The translations under genes were made by a program, and so were the position numbers. 64,000 nt of DNA from Carposina sasakii (taxonomy: Eukaryota; Arthropoda; Insecta; Lepidoptera; Carposinidae), in contig CP053175.1 in NCBI GenBank assembly GCA_014607495.2, positions 5,704,001-5,768,000 on the forward strand, in the 5' to 3' direction. Position 1 is the stretch's first letter; each line of letters begins with the position of its first letter. Of the stretch, positions 53,101 to 62,304 are shown piece by piece. The notes under the pieces are model-generated. The model saw only the letters and a program-made list of their open reading frames with translations, made no database searches and was not told the origin of the DNA.

Positions 53101-55289
53101 AACATAGTCCGACAATCATACTGCGGCGGGTTGATGCCGCCTGCCCAGCGTAGTGACTGGGCAAAAACCCCCCTGTGGCAGTAGCCATGTGGCGTGCCCT
53201 GGGGGAGGCCTACGTCCAGCAGTAGACAGACTGCAATACGCTGCTGTGTATGTTGTTCTGATGTATAGGCTATAAAACTGTCAAGTTTCATCGAAATCGG
53301 TGCAGTAGTTTTTGTACATTCTTTACATTGAAGTATATCGCCTATGTGTTATCTAATGGTTATCTGGCAGATCCTTGCTGTCAAGTTTCTTTACAAAATG
53401 TCACTACACCTGGGAGTAAAGTTATTCCGTTGCTACTCCACGTTTTAGGTTCATAAACTGTACCTATACCCATTGGGGAGGCCTATGTTCAGCAGTGGAC
53501 TTCCTATGACTGAAATAATTTGGTTCGTAAAATTAGTATGGAATGCGAATACGTTCGATCTACGCAGCGATTTCGCAGAATATGTGCCAGTATCATGTAC
53601 TTATTTTGTTTTTTTTTTCCAGATGGCCAAACTTCATGCAAAGCTACAGGATGCTGATATCCTCACTCTGTCAGAGATCATCGCATGTTCAATTGGAGAA
53701 ACATCTTGAAGAGAAATTTGCCGAAATCGCCCATTACATTGAGAAGTACATACATATTTTCCTATGAAGGATATTTTCACAATTTTTTTTAAACGGAATA
53801 CCTACTTCCTCCCCTATGAGTAGGGTTGCCAGGCGTCCGGATAAACCCAGACAGAGTCAGGCTTTTTGGTCGTGTGTACGACCAAAATTAACGTTGTCCG
53901 GCTTTTGTCAGGCTTTTCACCGGATAGCGCGGATTCATGGGGTCATGGGGCTCATGACCACCCCCTGGGACTTAAGCCAACTTAGGCAATGCAATAATTT
54001 AATAAGCGACAGCGAAGATCGTAAAGTTATCGAAACTTCGTTGTCGCCCATCATAACGTCTAAGCCTCCTGGACGAACAGGTTTCTAGTAAATCTAAAAA
54101 GCAATGTCAAGATTTTTTGTAAAGAAGAATAGGCTACCTTTTATTACAAAATTTTGCGCTCGTGCTGGTGTTAATTGTGATTCAATTCATATCTGATATG
54201 GCCTCTCGATTACACGAAGACTTTACCTGCTATTGAGGGATTTTGTTACTAAAAAGTTCCACTATCTGTTTTTCGGTGGCTCCATCATCAGACCCTCGTT
54301 TCCTTTATATTATGTGTAGCTGACCAAAATTCTTTATAATAATCTAAAAACGGACTACTCATGATCCCATCAGATCCTGATGTGAATATGGGACCAACTT
54401 GGAAGCATACCATGACCAACTATAAAAAAAATTGAAATCGGTTCATAAATGATGGAGTTCTGAGGTAACACACATAAATAAAATAAAAACATACAGACAA
54501 ATTGATAACCTCTTTTTGAAGTCGGTTAAAAATACATTCACTGGGGTGAAATTTTTTTCCATGTTCAATTGGAGAAACATCTTGAAGAGAAATATTTACA
54601 AAAAACATGCATTGTATATACAGAGTGTAACAAAAGGGGTATGTTAAGCGAAATGCTATGAAAATAGCCCACTAAAGAGAAAAAAAATAGCGAATATTTT
54701 TAGATAATATGGAGAATTCCTAAACAACTCAGTAGGCTGATTACGTAACTCGTGGAAGCGAAGCGCGCGAAGTGACGTCGCGTCGTGTCCATGTGAATAG
54801 GTTCTTGATCATAGCATTTGTTCCCTTTCTGTTACACTTTCCGTTATAGGTAGTGTTTGTAGCATTTTAAAAAGCTCCATGATTGTAAACTTTGTTATCC
54901 TTTTTAGAGTTTATAGTCCAGTGTCCTGACACAATTGGTCCAATCCGCCTATTTCCCATTTTGTCCAATTTAATTAGTGTAATCCTTGACTAACATTAAT
55001 TTCATTTTATTTCAGGCTCACCCAAACAATATGCAAGAGAAAGACTCACGTTTCCCGTATTGCAGCCTACACGGTCGCAGATATATGCTCACTGCTAGAA
55101 ACCTCTGGAACCCCTAGGATGGTGCGACAGCATTTGGAGAATACCATTTCACTGTTGATTCAGGCATCAGACAATACGTATGCTATGGCGTTCCTTCGAC
55201 GAGCTTTAGCCGGAAGCTCCGGCCAAATGACCATGACCAATATGTATACTATGTATAAAAGATATCACAAGTATTATGAAATTTGGTAA
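44109..55289 (+). CDS. Urb2: Urb2/Npa2 family nucleolar ribosome-biogenesis protein, 11 exons, 1464 residues
   Basis: Exons: 44109-44130, 44272-44507, 44720-46034, 46446-46627, 46929-47141, 47384-48580, 48815-49123, 49847-50179, 52204-52394, 53623-53745, 55016-55289. All borders are GT/AG and every junction keeps frame, giving 1464 residues against about 1520 for human URB2. Seen: N-terminal RLCLAKNVIDSEHFPAASKE, long helical hydrophobic repeats without known motifs, and the C-terminal domain (SLDSIFELQHLVHYF; LTQTICKRKTHVSRIAAYTV; LLETSGTPRMVRQHLENTIS; MYTMYKRYHKYYEIW). That last part, ending Y--Y-K--, is the Urb2 C-terminal family. Role (family knowledge): assembly and 27S pre-rRNA processing of the large ribosomal subunit in the nucleolus. 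The proposed start MSLNPLN-E-LKRRLEDE uses a 22-bp exon and is the least certain part. Two polyadenylation signals follow. Confidence 0.88.
44272..44507 (+). CDS. Urb2: Urb2 exon 2
   Basis: Acceptor CTACTTTACAG, donor AAG|GTGGGT. Encodes LKRRLEDEATSLPKRLCLAK and KERIVAEWLVTLTHGG, resembling the N terminus of animal URB2. Confidence 0.85.
44720..46034 (+). CDS. Urb2: Urb2 exon 3
   Basis: Acceptor GGATTTCAG, then VLSEFIQNNAPNND; donor ACAA|GTAAGT in phase 1. Largest exon, 438 codons of leucine-rich helical sequence with an acidic stretch IQDSDNEDCEKLKSK near its end. Confidence 0.9.
46205..46310 (+). repeat. Retroelement tail in Urb2 intron 3
   Basis: CTAGCAGCTGCCCACGGCTT, CGTGCGAAGCCGGGGCGGGT and AAACCTTCCTCGTGAATCAC. 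The last motif also begins the repeat at 52445. Confidence 0.6.
46446..46627 (+). CDS. Urb2: Urb2 exon 4
   Basis: Acceptor CCTTTCAG; AG completes a Lys codon, then PSTIVLTEVLSAILSSFLNY; donor AAT|GTATGT. Confidence 0.85.
46785..46885 (-). repeat. tRNA-derived SINE remnant in Urb2 intron 4
   Basis: Minus strand: GTGAGAGACCAATGGTTAAC (A-box region), ACGTGCGTCTTTTAAGTC, GTAGGTTTGATCCCAGTCAC (B box). Part of the intron to its left (CCTGCCCCCGGCCGGCTGCC) is unclassified repeat-like sequence. Confidence 0.6.
46929..47141 (+). CDS. Urb2: Urb2 exon 5
   Basis: 71 codons, phase 0 at both ends: ETSLILSFLNLCLSYSRLKL to NEYDAVLVL; acceptor ATTTCCAG, donor TTG|GTAAGT. Confidence 0.87.
47384..48580 (+). 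CDS. Urb2: Urb2 exon 6
   Basis: 399 codons, phase 0: DNLLLTKTMAFNILRNGRDE to LWSGLEFFMQNA; acceptor TATTTTCAG, donor GCT|GTAAGT. Confidence 0.9.
48815..49123 (+). CDS. Urb2: Urb2 exon 7
   Basis: 103 codons, phase 0: IKTIENPESEIPHIGSSIQI to DLTNMAVLK; acceptor TTATTCCAG, donor AAG|GTAATT. Confidence 0.88.
49124..49846. other. Urb2 intron 7
   Basis: Unremarkable AT-rich intron apart from the tRNA-like SINE at 49512-49616. Confidence 0.6.
49512..49616 (+). repeat. tRNA-like SINE with conserved 5' block (copy 2)
   Basis: The 31-bp block beginning AAAAGAGATGGTAAAATTCG is identical to copy 1 at 34062, followed by GACCCGGTAGCTCAGTGGTT, GGGTTCGATTCCCAC and TCGGGTGA. Upstream GAAAAATAACGTAG also resembles the flank of copy 1. 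Confidence 0.7.
49847..50179 (+). CDS. Urb2: Urb2 exon 8
   Basis: 111 codons, phase 0: KPSIFIKHEASQNSPITQQK to LDMLSESILAAKK; acceptor TTCTTACAG, donor AAG|GTATGT. Confidence 0.87.
50264..51309. mobile_element. About 1.05-kb element with 14-bp perfect terminal inverted repeats, in Urb2 intron 8
   Basis: ATTCCGGCAGTCAC at 50264-50277 and GTGACTGCCGGAAT at 51296-51309. The interior has no transposase frame and contains the smaller MITE at 51085-51200. Confidence 0.6.
51085..51200. mobile_element. 116-bp MITE with 17-bp perfect terminal inverted repeats
   Basis: GGGGTAAGCACGAACCT at 51085-51101 and AGGTTCGTGCTTACCCC at 51184-51200. A diverged relative lies at 57011-57144. Confidence 0.8.
51450..51819 (+). 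mobile_element. Family C MITE in Urb2 intron 8
   Basis: TGATTTTTGGTCGTCAACGT, GAAAACTACGGAATCTCCTC, TCCATGGAAGCATACCTGGG and AGATTGCGTTTTTCTGCATA, to AAAAAACATCCTGTA. Nearly identical to 61920-62304 apart from the internal A/T run. Confidence 0.8.
52204..52394 (+). CDS. Urb2: Urb2 exon 9
   Basis: Acceptor AATTTTCAG, ISLDYKSLDSIFELQHLVHY to MSREELLED, donor AG|GTGAGT in phase 2. Beginning of the C-terminal Urb2 domain. Confidence 0.87.
52445..52920 (+). repeat. 'CCGACCAAGTGCGAGTCGGACT' repeat in Urb2 intron 9
   Basis: Begins TAAACCTTCCTCTTGAATCA, contains CCGACCAAGTGCGAGTCGGA, CTCGCGCACCGAGGGTTCCG, CCACGCGTTCCTGAGAAAAA and ACAGACAGACGGACAGACAA. A widespread lepidopteran repeat; short pieces also at 38060 and 56895. 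Confidence 0.65.
53050..53250 (-). repeat. Family F repeat, reverse copy, in Urb2 intron 9
   Basis: GCCCGTGGGTACAGGCGATT, CCGCCTGCCCAGCGTAGTGA and GGGGGAGGCCTACGTCCAGC, then CAGTAGACAGACTGCAAT. Confidence 0.7.
53623..53745 (+). CDS. Urb2: Urb2 exon 10
   Basis: Acceptor TTTTTTCCAG; completes Arg, then WPNFMQSYRMLISSLCQRSS and HLEEKFAEIAHYIEK. The donor AA|GTACAT is weak, but it is the one that keeps phase with the last exon. Part of this exon recurs at 54560-54593. Confidence 0.78.
54200..54535 (+). repeat. LINE 3' tail ('GAAGTCGGTTAAAAA' type) in Urb2 intron 10
   Basis: TTTTCGGTGGCTCCATCATC, GGACCAACTTGGAAGCATAC, AAATCGGTTCATAAATGATG and GATAACCTCTTTTTGAAGTC, then GGTTAAAAA. Matches the recurring lepidopteran LINE tail ending CTTTTTGAAGTCGGTTA. 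Confidence 0.6.
54560..54593 (+). pseudogene. 34-bp duplicate of Urb2 exon 10 inside intron 10
   Basis: The 34 bases starting CATGTTCAATTGGAGAAACA are identical to 53684-53717 within exon 10. The run AATTTTTTTCC just before the duplicate resembles the exon 10 acceptor tract, with the first 61 bases of the exon missing. Confidence 0.75.
54618..54848. mobile_element. Decayed family P foldback in Urb2 intron 10
   Basis: Left end ACAGAGTGTAACAAAAGGGG and TATGTTAAGCGAAATGC are recognisable. The right arm keeps AATAGGTTCTTGATCATAGC and TTTCTGTTACACTTTCCG, but the inner arms are lost or replaced. Confidence 0.6.
55016..55289 (+). CDS. Urb2: Urb2 last exon
   Basis: Acceptor TTATTTCAG; completes Lys, then LTQTICKRKTHVSRIAAYTV to YKRYHKYYEIW and TAA. 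The most family-diagnostic exon. Confidence 0.9.
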
Positions 55290-55309
55290 TGTCTAAAATT
55301 CCCCGTGAA

Positions 55310-55365
55310 AATAAACAGTTGTGCTGCATACCAATCTGTTCATTGTATATATTTTTGTAAATAAA
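55310..55365 (+). terminator. Urb2 polyadenylation signals
   Basis: AATAAA at 55310-55315 and again at 55360-55365, 21 and 71 bp after the stop codon. Either implies a very short 3' untranslated region. Confidence 0.65.
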
Positions 55366-55563
55366 ATGATCCTTTGTCTTGAGAAACCTAGGGTGTTCAT
55401 AGAATATTCTTAAATGCTAGTCAGTGTACTTAATTCTGTTTTTCTGACTTTCTATTGAAGGGTGGTTTACTAACGTGTTGCAAACTAAACGAAACCTTAA
55501 GGTATGTCAGCGGCGCCTTGGTTGATGTACACATACAAAACGCTAAAATAGCGCGTTATGTAA

Positions 55564-55795
55564 CACTAGTGGACGCCTGCGACTACATAAAAAACAAAAT
55601 GTCGAAATTATCCGGGATAAAAAGTTAGTAGTAGTTAATATGTTATCGAAATCGGTTCAACTTGCAAAAAATTACAAAAATCATTCTTTTGGGTACTATG
55701 TATTGCGTTGATAAAGGTCTCCTATATTTTTTCTCATATCTTCCATGTACAGACAGCGATCCGTTACATTTTTATTATATGTATAGATCATACCC
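55564..55795 (-). repeat. Family A repeat, reverse copy, between Urb2 and cofilin
   Basis: CACTAGTGGACGCCTGCGAC, AAATTATCCGGGATAAAAAG, TTATCGAAATCGGTTCAACT and GTACAGACAGCGATCCGTTA, ending TTTTATTATATGTATAGA. It separates the convergent gene ends. Confidence 0.7.
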
Positions 55796-56611
55796 TCAAT
55801 TTTTATATTTATTTATTGAAAATAAGAAATACCGATTTCGTATCTACCCGCGGATTGCAGACAGCGAAAACTATATTTTAGCTTGTTCGAATGTGACGCC
55901 ATATAGACATAATTACATTAAAATGCTGATTTCGCAGATGTAGTATTTGATGTCTAATGAAATTTATAAAGATTTACTGGTCCACCCATCACCACTTACA
56001 ATACTTTTTTGACAACTGCTGCTTATTGTTTTTATGCACTAACACGTTAATGGTGTTTTACACCCATTATGGTAAACTCAAAATGCTCGGGACTCAAAAA
56101 GCTACAAAACTTGAGAAGGGACCGGTAAATAAAGGTTATTCATATATTACGGGGTCTTTTAAGAAAACAATTAATAATTCACTTATATCGAGTGTATTCT
56201 GGATAAATTTGGTTACAAATTCCTTCCGCCCGCCTCCCGAGCTCTTGCAAAGCTTTACACTAGCAGAATTTAAAACAAATCCTAATGTAGAGGCGAAATC
56301 TTACAAATTCGTACAATACATCTTTACATTACATCTAAACAGTATAAAAAAGCCGACCGACGCTCACCTGAAAGAAACTAAACATTGCGGTCACAGATAT
56401 TAATTTAGTTTGAGCTTAACTTACTCTTTATAGGAGAAAAAAATATATAATAATTAATTAGTTAGTTATAATTTAAATTAATAGATTCCTTATATGCTAT
56501 GCGGCCGTTTCGGTCGTTGCTGTACAGAGTAGGTGACCGGAGAAAGCTTGTGGGTTGGCGTCGAGGTCCGGGTTGGTTGACTGCCGGCGGCTGCGACGCG
56601 TTGGTAAATGC
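55796..56611 (-). other. Probable cofilin 3' untranslated region
   Basis: About 0.8 kb after the stop codon with no repeat family. AATAAA occurs twice in overlapping AATAAATAAATA on the minus strand (55808-55817), just before the family A copy. Extent is inferred from these signals. The 148-codon plus-strand frame at 55957-56403 lies antisense to it and resembles no known protein. Confidence 0.55.
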
Positions 56612-56732
56612 TTACTGGCGGTCAGTGGCCCGCAGCTTCTCCTCTACCGCTTCCTGTGAAGCCTCCGACAGGTCGGTCGCCTGGATGTACTTCTGTACGC
56701 CGACCAGACTCTTCTTGAGGGCGTCGAAGGAG
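56612..56732 (-). CDS. tsr: Cofilin last exon
   Basis: Acceptor CTTCCAG; first base completes Ser, then SFDALKKSLVGVQKYIQATD and LSEASQEAVEEKLRATDRQ, TAA. Confidence 0.95.
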
Positions 56733-59180
56733 CTGGAAGGAAGAAAGAGATGCTTTTATTGATTTATCCCATTTACATTTGTTCCCGCTTTGCTAATTAT
56801 GTTGTATGCATTTATGTATTTATCGCATAGTTTCTGGCAAATTGCAGTTCTTAATCTATTTAGTGCAAATAAAGTATTTGGAATTTTATTATTGCCGGCC
56901 AAGTGCGCTGATGATAATACAATGCATTCATTTCAGTAACCTCAATGGTCGCTGCTTCTTCGCTTCGCTTAATGTTAATGTTTAGGGTGAATACCTAAAA
57001 TAAAGCTAGGTAGGGCAGCATGAAACTCTCGACAATCCGTTGGGCTATCATCGCGCAATCAAAATCTATGATTCTCGGGATCATTTGACAATGTAACGTT
57101 TTCTATATGTATCACGAATCATCGAACAATTCGTGCTTGCCCTACTGATTTAAACTACACACATATAACCACATAAAATTCCTCGCTAGGGTGGGTACAT
57201 TCATATCTATCTGATACGCGGCTATCGCATTATCCATATTTAGCAACCGATAAAGATTCATTACCACTTCAATTATAAAAACAAAGGGCTCCGGTTCGTT
57301 TTGTTCTTGCCTTATTTACTTACAAACGTAATAGTATTTACCAATGAAGAAATCAATATAAGATTGTTTTTATTTCATCAATGTTTAGAGAGATAACACT
57401 TATCAAGTCAAATTTTACGACATTTACTAACATTAGTCTTTCTATAGCTACAGTTTTATTTATTCTTCACATAATGCAGCCTTTTAATCTTTCAAGCAAA
57501 GCTTTTCCTTTAAAGAACTAGTTGATTAGTTATCTTGGGTGGATCTTACGTTTCACTTTAAAATTCTAATCCCTTATTTATATTAGAATAGGCGACGAGC
57601 AAGCAATTCACTGATCTTGTACATCTGACCACACTATGTTAAACTGTAGAACATCTTTTCTGATCCTGATTTCTACGGCCGATTGGTCTAGTAGGTAGTG
57701 GCCCTTGCCTGCGTCGCCATAGGTCCTGGGTTCGAATCCCGGTAGGTGCAAACATTGATATGATGAATATCGATGTTTGTTTCCGAGCCATGGATGGTTC
57801 TATACTTATCTATGTATTTATATACCGTTGCTTACTACCACACGATACAAGACCTTAGAGATCTTAATGTGGGACTAGGTTAATGTGTTGTGTAGTGTGT
57901 GAATATTTATTTTTATTATTTTATCCTATCCTGCAGTTCTTGTTGCCTCATTTTGGTAACATCACCTTGTGTACGTGTGTCTATTAGGGTCGGTATATAT
58001 CTGACGTAAAATCCGTCGCGTATTGTTGGTCGCGTAACGTCAGAACAGACAATAATATATGACATACTCGTAACATTCAACGTATCACACTATACCGATG
58101 ATGCGTTAGTAGATTTGCCTGTACCTGGAGATACGTTCGCCACATCTTCAGTCAGATATGTACTGACCCTTATTTAGAGTGATATCACATAATATTACCT
58201 GGAATATAACATCTTCTTCTTAACCTTAGCGGTGTCTGGGCACCACGACATGAGGAATAGCTTCTGCTTCTTGCTCGCCTCGGACGTACCCTGGCACTGA
58301 TGCGTGTATTCGAAATCGAACAGGCCGTATCTGAAATTATAACATAATAACATTGTTAGTTGGAAAAAAATGCTGTGTAGCAGTAAGTTTGCTTTTGTAT
58401 CATCATACCAATATTTTTATGGTCAACAAATCAGTTTCTTCTTTTCAGTTTGCATAGTATTTGGAATGGCTAATGCTTCGGCAGTACATATACTAAAATT
58501 TGAACGATACCTGACAACAACCTTTCTTAGATACCAAATCACTAGTAAAGTGACAATTTTACATCATTAAGATGCGTAAGACACGAAATTAAATCAGTGG
58601 CGGCAGTCCAGTCTATTTATGATGGAAGGAATGTGGAAAAAGTTCTACATTCTGAAGTGATATGCTAACAACTTGTCATTGATTATTTTCATCTGTCCCC
58701 GCAATGCTAAGTGCGACCGTAGGGACCAGGGCCGGCCCGCCCATACGGCGAACGGAGCAGTCGCTCCAGGCGCCAAATCCTAGAGGGCTCCTAAATGGTA
58801 AAGATATAGGTATATATTATTAGGAGAGGCGCCATAATTGGATCTCGCTCCATTCTAAAATTTACTTCGGGCCGGCGCTGGTGGGGACCTCTGCAGCACA
58901 GGGAACACAGCTATGTCTATATGCAAAATTCCACTCCACTCAAGAGAGGCCGGGAAAAACAACTATGAATACCACAAATCCACAATTACCTGCACTCTCC
59001 GGTGCCGCCCTTTTGCAGGTCCTCCAAAAACGAATCGTACTCGGCATTCCTCTCGCCCACCGTTTCGACATCGATCTGCTTCTCGTCACGGATGTAGAAC
59101 ACTACATAGCGGTGCTTTTTGTCTTTCTTGATCTCCTCGTACGTCGTTTTGCACGCGTCCGAAACTGTTACGCCAGACGC
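56612..59180 (-). CDS. tsr: Cofilin/ADF (twinstar), three exons; initiator Met exon not found
   Basis: Exons 59180-58990, 58330-58199, 56732-56612 join in phase (191, 132 and 121 bp), encoding 147 residues; with the missing Met this is 148, the length of fly twinstar. Seen: ASGVTVSDACKTTYEEIKKD, YVVFYIRDEKQIDVETVGE, the KGGTGECRYGLFDFEYTHQC block, KKQKLFLMSWCPDTAKVKKK, MLYSSSFDALKKSLVGVQKY and EKLRATDRQ. Ser after the initiator Met+Ala (the LIM-kinase site in ADF/cofilins) and the actin-binding long helix with CPD-A-VK-KM-Y-S--DALK are present. Role: binds G- and F-actin, severs and depolymerises filaments in the cytoplasm. In insects the ATG is typically alone on an upstream exon, which explains the phase 0 acceptor directly before GCG. 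The gene converges on Urb2. Confidence 0.95.
57011..57144. mobile_element. 134-bp MITE related to 51085-51200
   Basis: Left TAGGGCAGCATGAAACTCTC and GACAATCCGT parallel GGGGTAAGCACGAACCTCTC and GATAGTCCGT of the other copy. Right end TTCGTGCTTGCCCTA. Diverged termini. Confidence 0.6.
57672..57930 (+). repeat. tRNA-derived SINE (family G) inserted in a family B copy
   Basis: ACGGCCGATTGGTCTAGTAG (A-box region), CTGGGTTCGAATCCCGGTAG (B box), TTGATATGATGAATATCGAT and GGGACTAGGTTAATGTGTTG, then an A/T tail. GATCCTG of the host family B precedes it and ATCCTGCAGTTCTTG resumes at 57938. Confidence 0.8.
58199..58330 (-). CDS. tsr: Cofilin exon 3
   Basis: Acceptor TATAATTTCAG; first base completes Arg, then YGLFDFEYTHQCQGTSEASK to KKKMLYS; donor CCAG|GTAATA. 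Confidence 0.94.
58668..58915 (-). repeat. Family B repeat, reverse copy, split by a hAT-type insertion
   Basis: CTAACAACTTGTCATTGATT, TTCATCTGTCCCCGCAATGC and TAAGTGCGACCGTAGGGAC; resumes after 58880 with GTGGGGACCTCTGCAG and GGAACACAGCTATGT. In the cofilin intron between 58330 and 58990. Confidence 0.6.
58727..58880. mobile_element. hAT-type non-autonomous element, 154 bp
   Basis: CAGGGCCGGCCCG at the left; the right end CGGGCCGGCGCTG is its near reverse complement. Flanking GTAGGGAC and GTGGGGAC match at 7 of 8 bases, consistent with an 8-bp duplication. No transposase. Confidence 0.7.
58990..59180 (-). CDS. tsr: Cofilin exon 2 (first exon after the Met exon)
   Basis: Acceptor TTTTCCCACAG, then GCG TCT GGC GTA; donor TGC AG|GTAATT, phase 2. 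Confidence 0.94.
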
Positions 59181-59231
59181 CTGTGGGAAAACATTAGATA
59201 TAAATAACACGTAATTTTACAAATACACATT

Positions 59232-59400
59232 GGCCTATTACAGTCCACTGCTGGAGTAGACTACGCCACAAAGATACTGCTTGGGACAGGCGGGTTAATG
59301 ACCGCAGTGTGGTTTTCGGACTCTGTTGTCAACACGGGATGCACTGCTGCCCACCTCCCGGAAACCCTTACTCGCCTCTTACGGTACCCACTCATTTGTA
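59232..59400 (+). repeat. Family F repeat
   Basis: CCTATTACAGTCCACTGCTG, GACAGGCGGGTTAATGACCG, TCAACACGGGATGCACTGCT and CGCCTCTTACGGTACCCACT. The AGGCCTCCCCCAGGG part is deleted. Confidence 0.65.
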
Positions 59401-61065
59401 GACATCAGGTAATGACATAGCCACTAAGGAAGTAGGAGTAAACCTGGCATAGTCAATGTAGTGGACTATTTTGGCCACCTCCACAGTTTCCTTCCTTCGT
59501 AAATGGAACACAGCCATCCCATTTAACAGTAGCATGAAATGATTACTACCCGAGGTGCCAACAAGCGTGTTTACGTCTGACAATGTTTCACTTGTTCATT
59601 GTGAACTACTGTGTTGTTAATTGTTGGTTCATAAAAGACAAACATTGCATGAAACCTCGAGGGTACGAGGACCAGGTTTTACGGAGGTTATTCGCAGAGA
59701 TCATAACGTGAGGAAACCACTCTAAACCAGAGTGGGTGAGCATTTTGCCGCCTTCACCACAAAAACTTTGATAATTACGTAAAGCAATTGCCTATTAAAT
59801 TTGCGTTTTTTTTTTAAACTTACCCCTTACTGGATTTAATCAGTGCAAAGATAGCGACTAGAGCAAGAGGTTTTCATCATCAGTCTAACACTCTAGGGTT
59901 AATATGAATAACGTATATTAATAAACAGCGCAATCTTTGCGCTGGTGACAGGCAAATATTAGCCAGTGGTTGGTTCACGCTGAGCTATATGAGGCACATT
60001 GACAGTCGGAGTGGTTTTGTTTAGGCTCCCAGTTCATCTAAATACCTCCGTGGAAACAACATATTGGAGGTAAATAGTTGAAGATTGCGTCTTAGATTAA
60101 GCGAGTCAAGGATTTGCATTAGTTATTTAGAACAATGAGTTAATCTGAAATACCTGACAGTGGTGAAGCAGAAATTTCTTACATATATTGTGTGTAATTT
60201 ATTTATAGTATTTATAATCATAAAACAAATGTGGTTTAATATTGTCCGAAACTTGAGACGAAGCGCTATATGCTTAGTAAATAGTGATTTAAGAGGTAGG
60301 TTTGTATGAATAACCAGATGACGATACAAAATTCTTTTGGTACACGGACGAAGTCATGGCGGCCACTAGTATAACATAAAGCTAAGGAGCTTTTAAGACA
60401 AATACCAGAACATCATGCGTCCCCAGTCGCACTATTAAACACTCATTAAGAAAGAGCAAGATGTACAATACAAAGTCTGGAGAGCAACCAGCCAGCAAAG
60501 TGGATCAACGCGAGTGCCAAAATCCAGCGGTGTCAATGTCACGAGACATAAATGCGACATTTTAATACCCGCCGTCACAGCTGTTTGAGCAGCTGAGACA
60601 AGCTTCGAGCAATTTACTATTTGGATAGACATGTTACTAGATGTTATAACTCATGGCCGTTAGGTGTTATGGAGAAAAACTAATTGAATGCTGTATGTTT
60701 AAAACCCAAATCATATCGCTTCGTCATCACCTGATTGGTTACTTGCGGAACGTAAAGTAAATGAGATTAGTTCGAATGTCGAGTGAAAAACTTGTGATGC
60801 CTGAAACTTTGACGCCGAACTTATGAAAACACATATACCATAACATTAGGGTAGGTGGAAGCCGTAGCAAAATCCACGTATATTGCGAAACAACAATTTT
60901 GCTCCGAAGGGAAAGAAACTGCTAAATTGTATACGGCAGGATTTTAAGATTGCAGCTTCGTATATTGTCACAATACGTCAATATTGTCACGAACTTACGA
61001 TATCTACTAGGTAAATGCGTGGGGTACATTTTGCTATTGGTTACACTTTTCTCTGCTTATGCAGG
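59401..61065. other. Intergenic or upstream cofilin intron, nothing recognised
   Basis: About 1.7 kb without family repeats. If the cofilin Met exon lies upstream as in other insects, this is intron sequence. Possible ATG|GT strings occur, but none has a convincing context. Confidence 0.45.
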
Positions 61066-61140
61066 GCTTCACTAAATACATCGGCTGCATCTCCTTCCGT
61101 GTATGTCGTAAGAGTCGACAAAGGAACTCGAGACGTTCAG
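61066..61140 (-). repeat. Family B fragment, reverse
   Basis: GCAGGGCTTCACTAAATACA, TCGGCTGCATCTCCTTCCGT and GTCGTAAGAGTCGACAAAGG. Confidence 0.65.
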
Positions 61141-61496
61141 GACAGTGTGAAAGTAATAAAATAAATTCAACTTTCCGACATTAACTCATCAGCTTATACC
61201 GGCGACCCGAAAAGCCTCAAAGAAATAGAAAAAAAACCGTATCTACGCAGTAAAAACCGTAACGGTGGTATTTAAAAGTCAAATTGTCTGAATATCTCTT
61301 TCGCCGTCGCCTTACTGCTATCACAATAGAGTTCAATATACAATAAGGTTAACGCCTGCAAGATGACTCAGACCAAACGTTGAGATATCGTATCTCGGGT
61401 CATGAGATTTAATTAATATGTTGTTGGTATCATTGTTGTTGCTTTTCATTCACCAGAATTAATATGTTAGACGGGAGTGTCATCAATAGCATAATC

Positions 61497-61919
61497 TATA
61501 CATATAATAAAATTGTAACGGATCGATGTTTGTGCACACTAATCTCAGAAGCGGCTGAACCGATTTCGATGCAGTTTTCAGGAATATATTGTGACAGGTC
61601 CCACTTAACATATAGGCTACTTTTATCCCGGATAATTTCGACATTTTGATTTTTCTGTAGTCCACGCGGATGGAGTCGCGGGCGTCCACTAGTTCTAAAT
61701 ATTTATTTCTTAACTAGTAATATATTCCTGAAAACTGCATAGAAATCGGTTCAGCCGTTCCTGAGATTAGCGTGCACAAACGCACACAGACAAACAGACA
61801 GACAAAAATTCCAAAAATCATCGTTTTGGGTCCTATTGTGTTGATAAAGGTCTCGTATAATATTTTTTCTCATATATCTTCCATGTACAGACAGCGATTC
61901 GTTACATTTTAAATATATG
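61497..61919. repeat. Inverted pair of family A copies
   Basis: 61497-61694 is in plus orientation (TATACATATAATAAAATTGT to GAGTCGCGGGCGTCCACTAG). 61720-61919 is in minus orientation (ATTCCTGAAAACTGCATAGA to CGATTCGTTACATT). The second ends where the family C copy begins. Confidence 0.7.
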
Positions 61920-62304
61920 TACAGGATGATTTTTGGTCGTCAACGTTCCCGAAAACTACGGAATCTCCTCATCATCACGATCATTTTTCTCCATGGAAGC
62001 ATACCTGGGAAGTGTCTGGTTTCCAAGATATTAGGGTCCAAAGTTGAGTAAATAGACTGCGTTTTTCTGCATAAATGCACAGTGACGCGCGTAGCAGGAT
62101 TTTTTCACGAAAAATAATTAATATCTGTCTATAAAAAAACTAACATAAACACTAGACACTATAAATTTCGCACGATCAAGGAATTAATTTTTTTTTTTTT
62201 TTTTTTATTTTGTTCCCCGCATTTTTTTTGGCATAAACTTACTTTATTTGATGAATAGAGTACGTACCCTTCGTTAATGGTGGCCACAAAAAAACACCCT
62301 GCAT
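61920..62304 (+). mobile_element. Family C MITE, best-preserved copy
   Basis: TACAGGATGATTTTTGGTCG at the left and GGCCACAAAAAAACACCCTG at the right. It matches 51450-51819 closely except for a long T run at 62187-62208. Confidence 0.8.

Larger units (their letters stand above)
56733..58198. other. Cofilin intron 3
   Basis: Holds the MITE at 57011-57144 and a SINE inserted in a family B copy at 57600-57965. The rest is AT-rich and unremarkable. Confidence 0.6.

Noticed and set aside
55957..56403. 148-codon plus-strand open frame
   Set aside because: No resemblance to a known protein; it lies antisense in the probable cofilin 3' untranslated region, and the codons look like translated AT-rich sequence.
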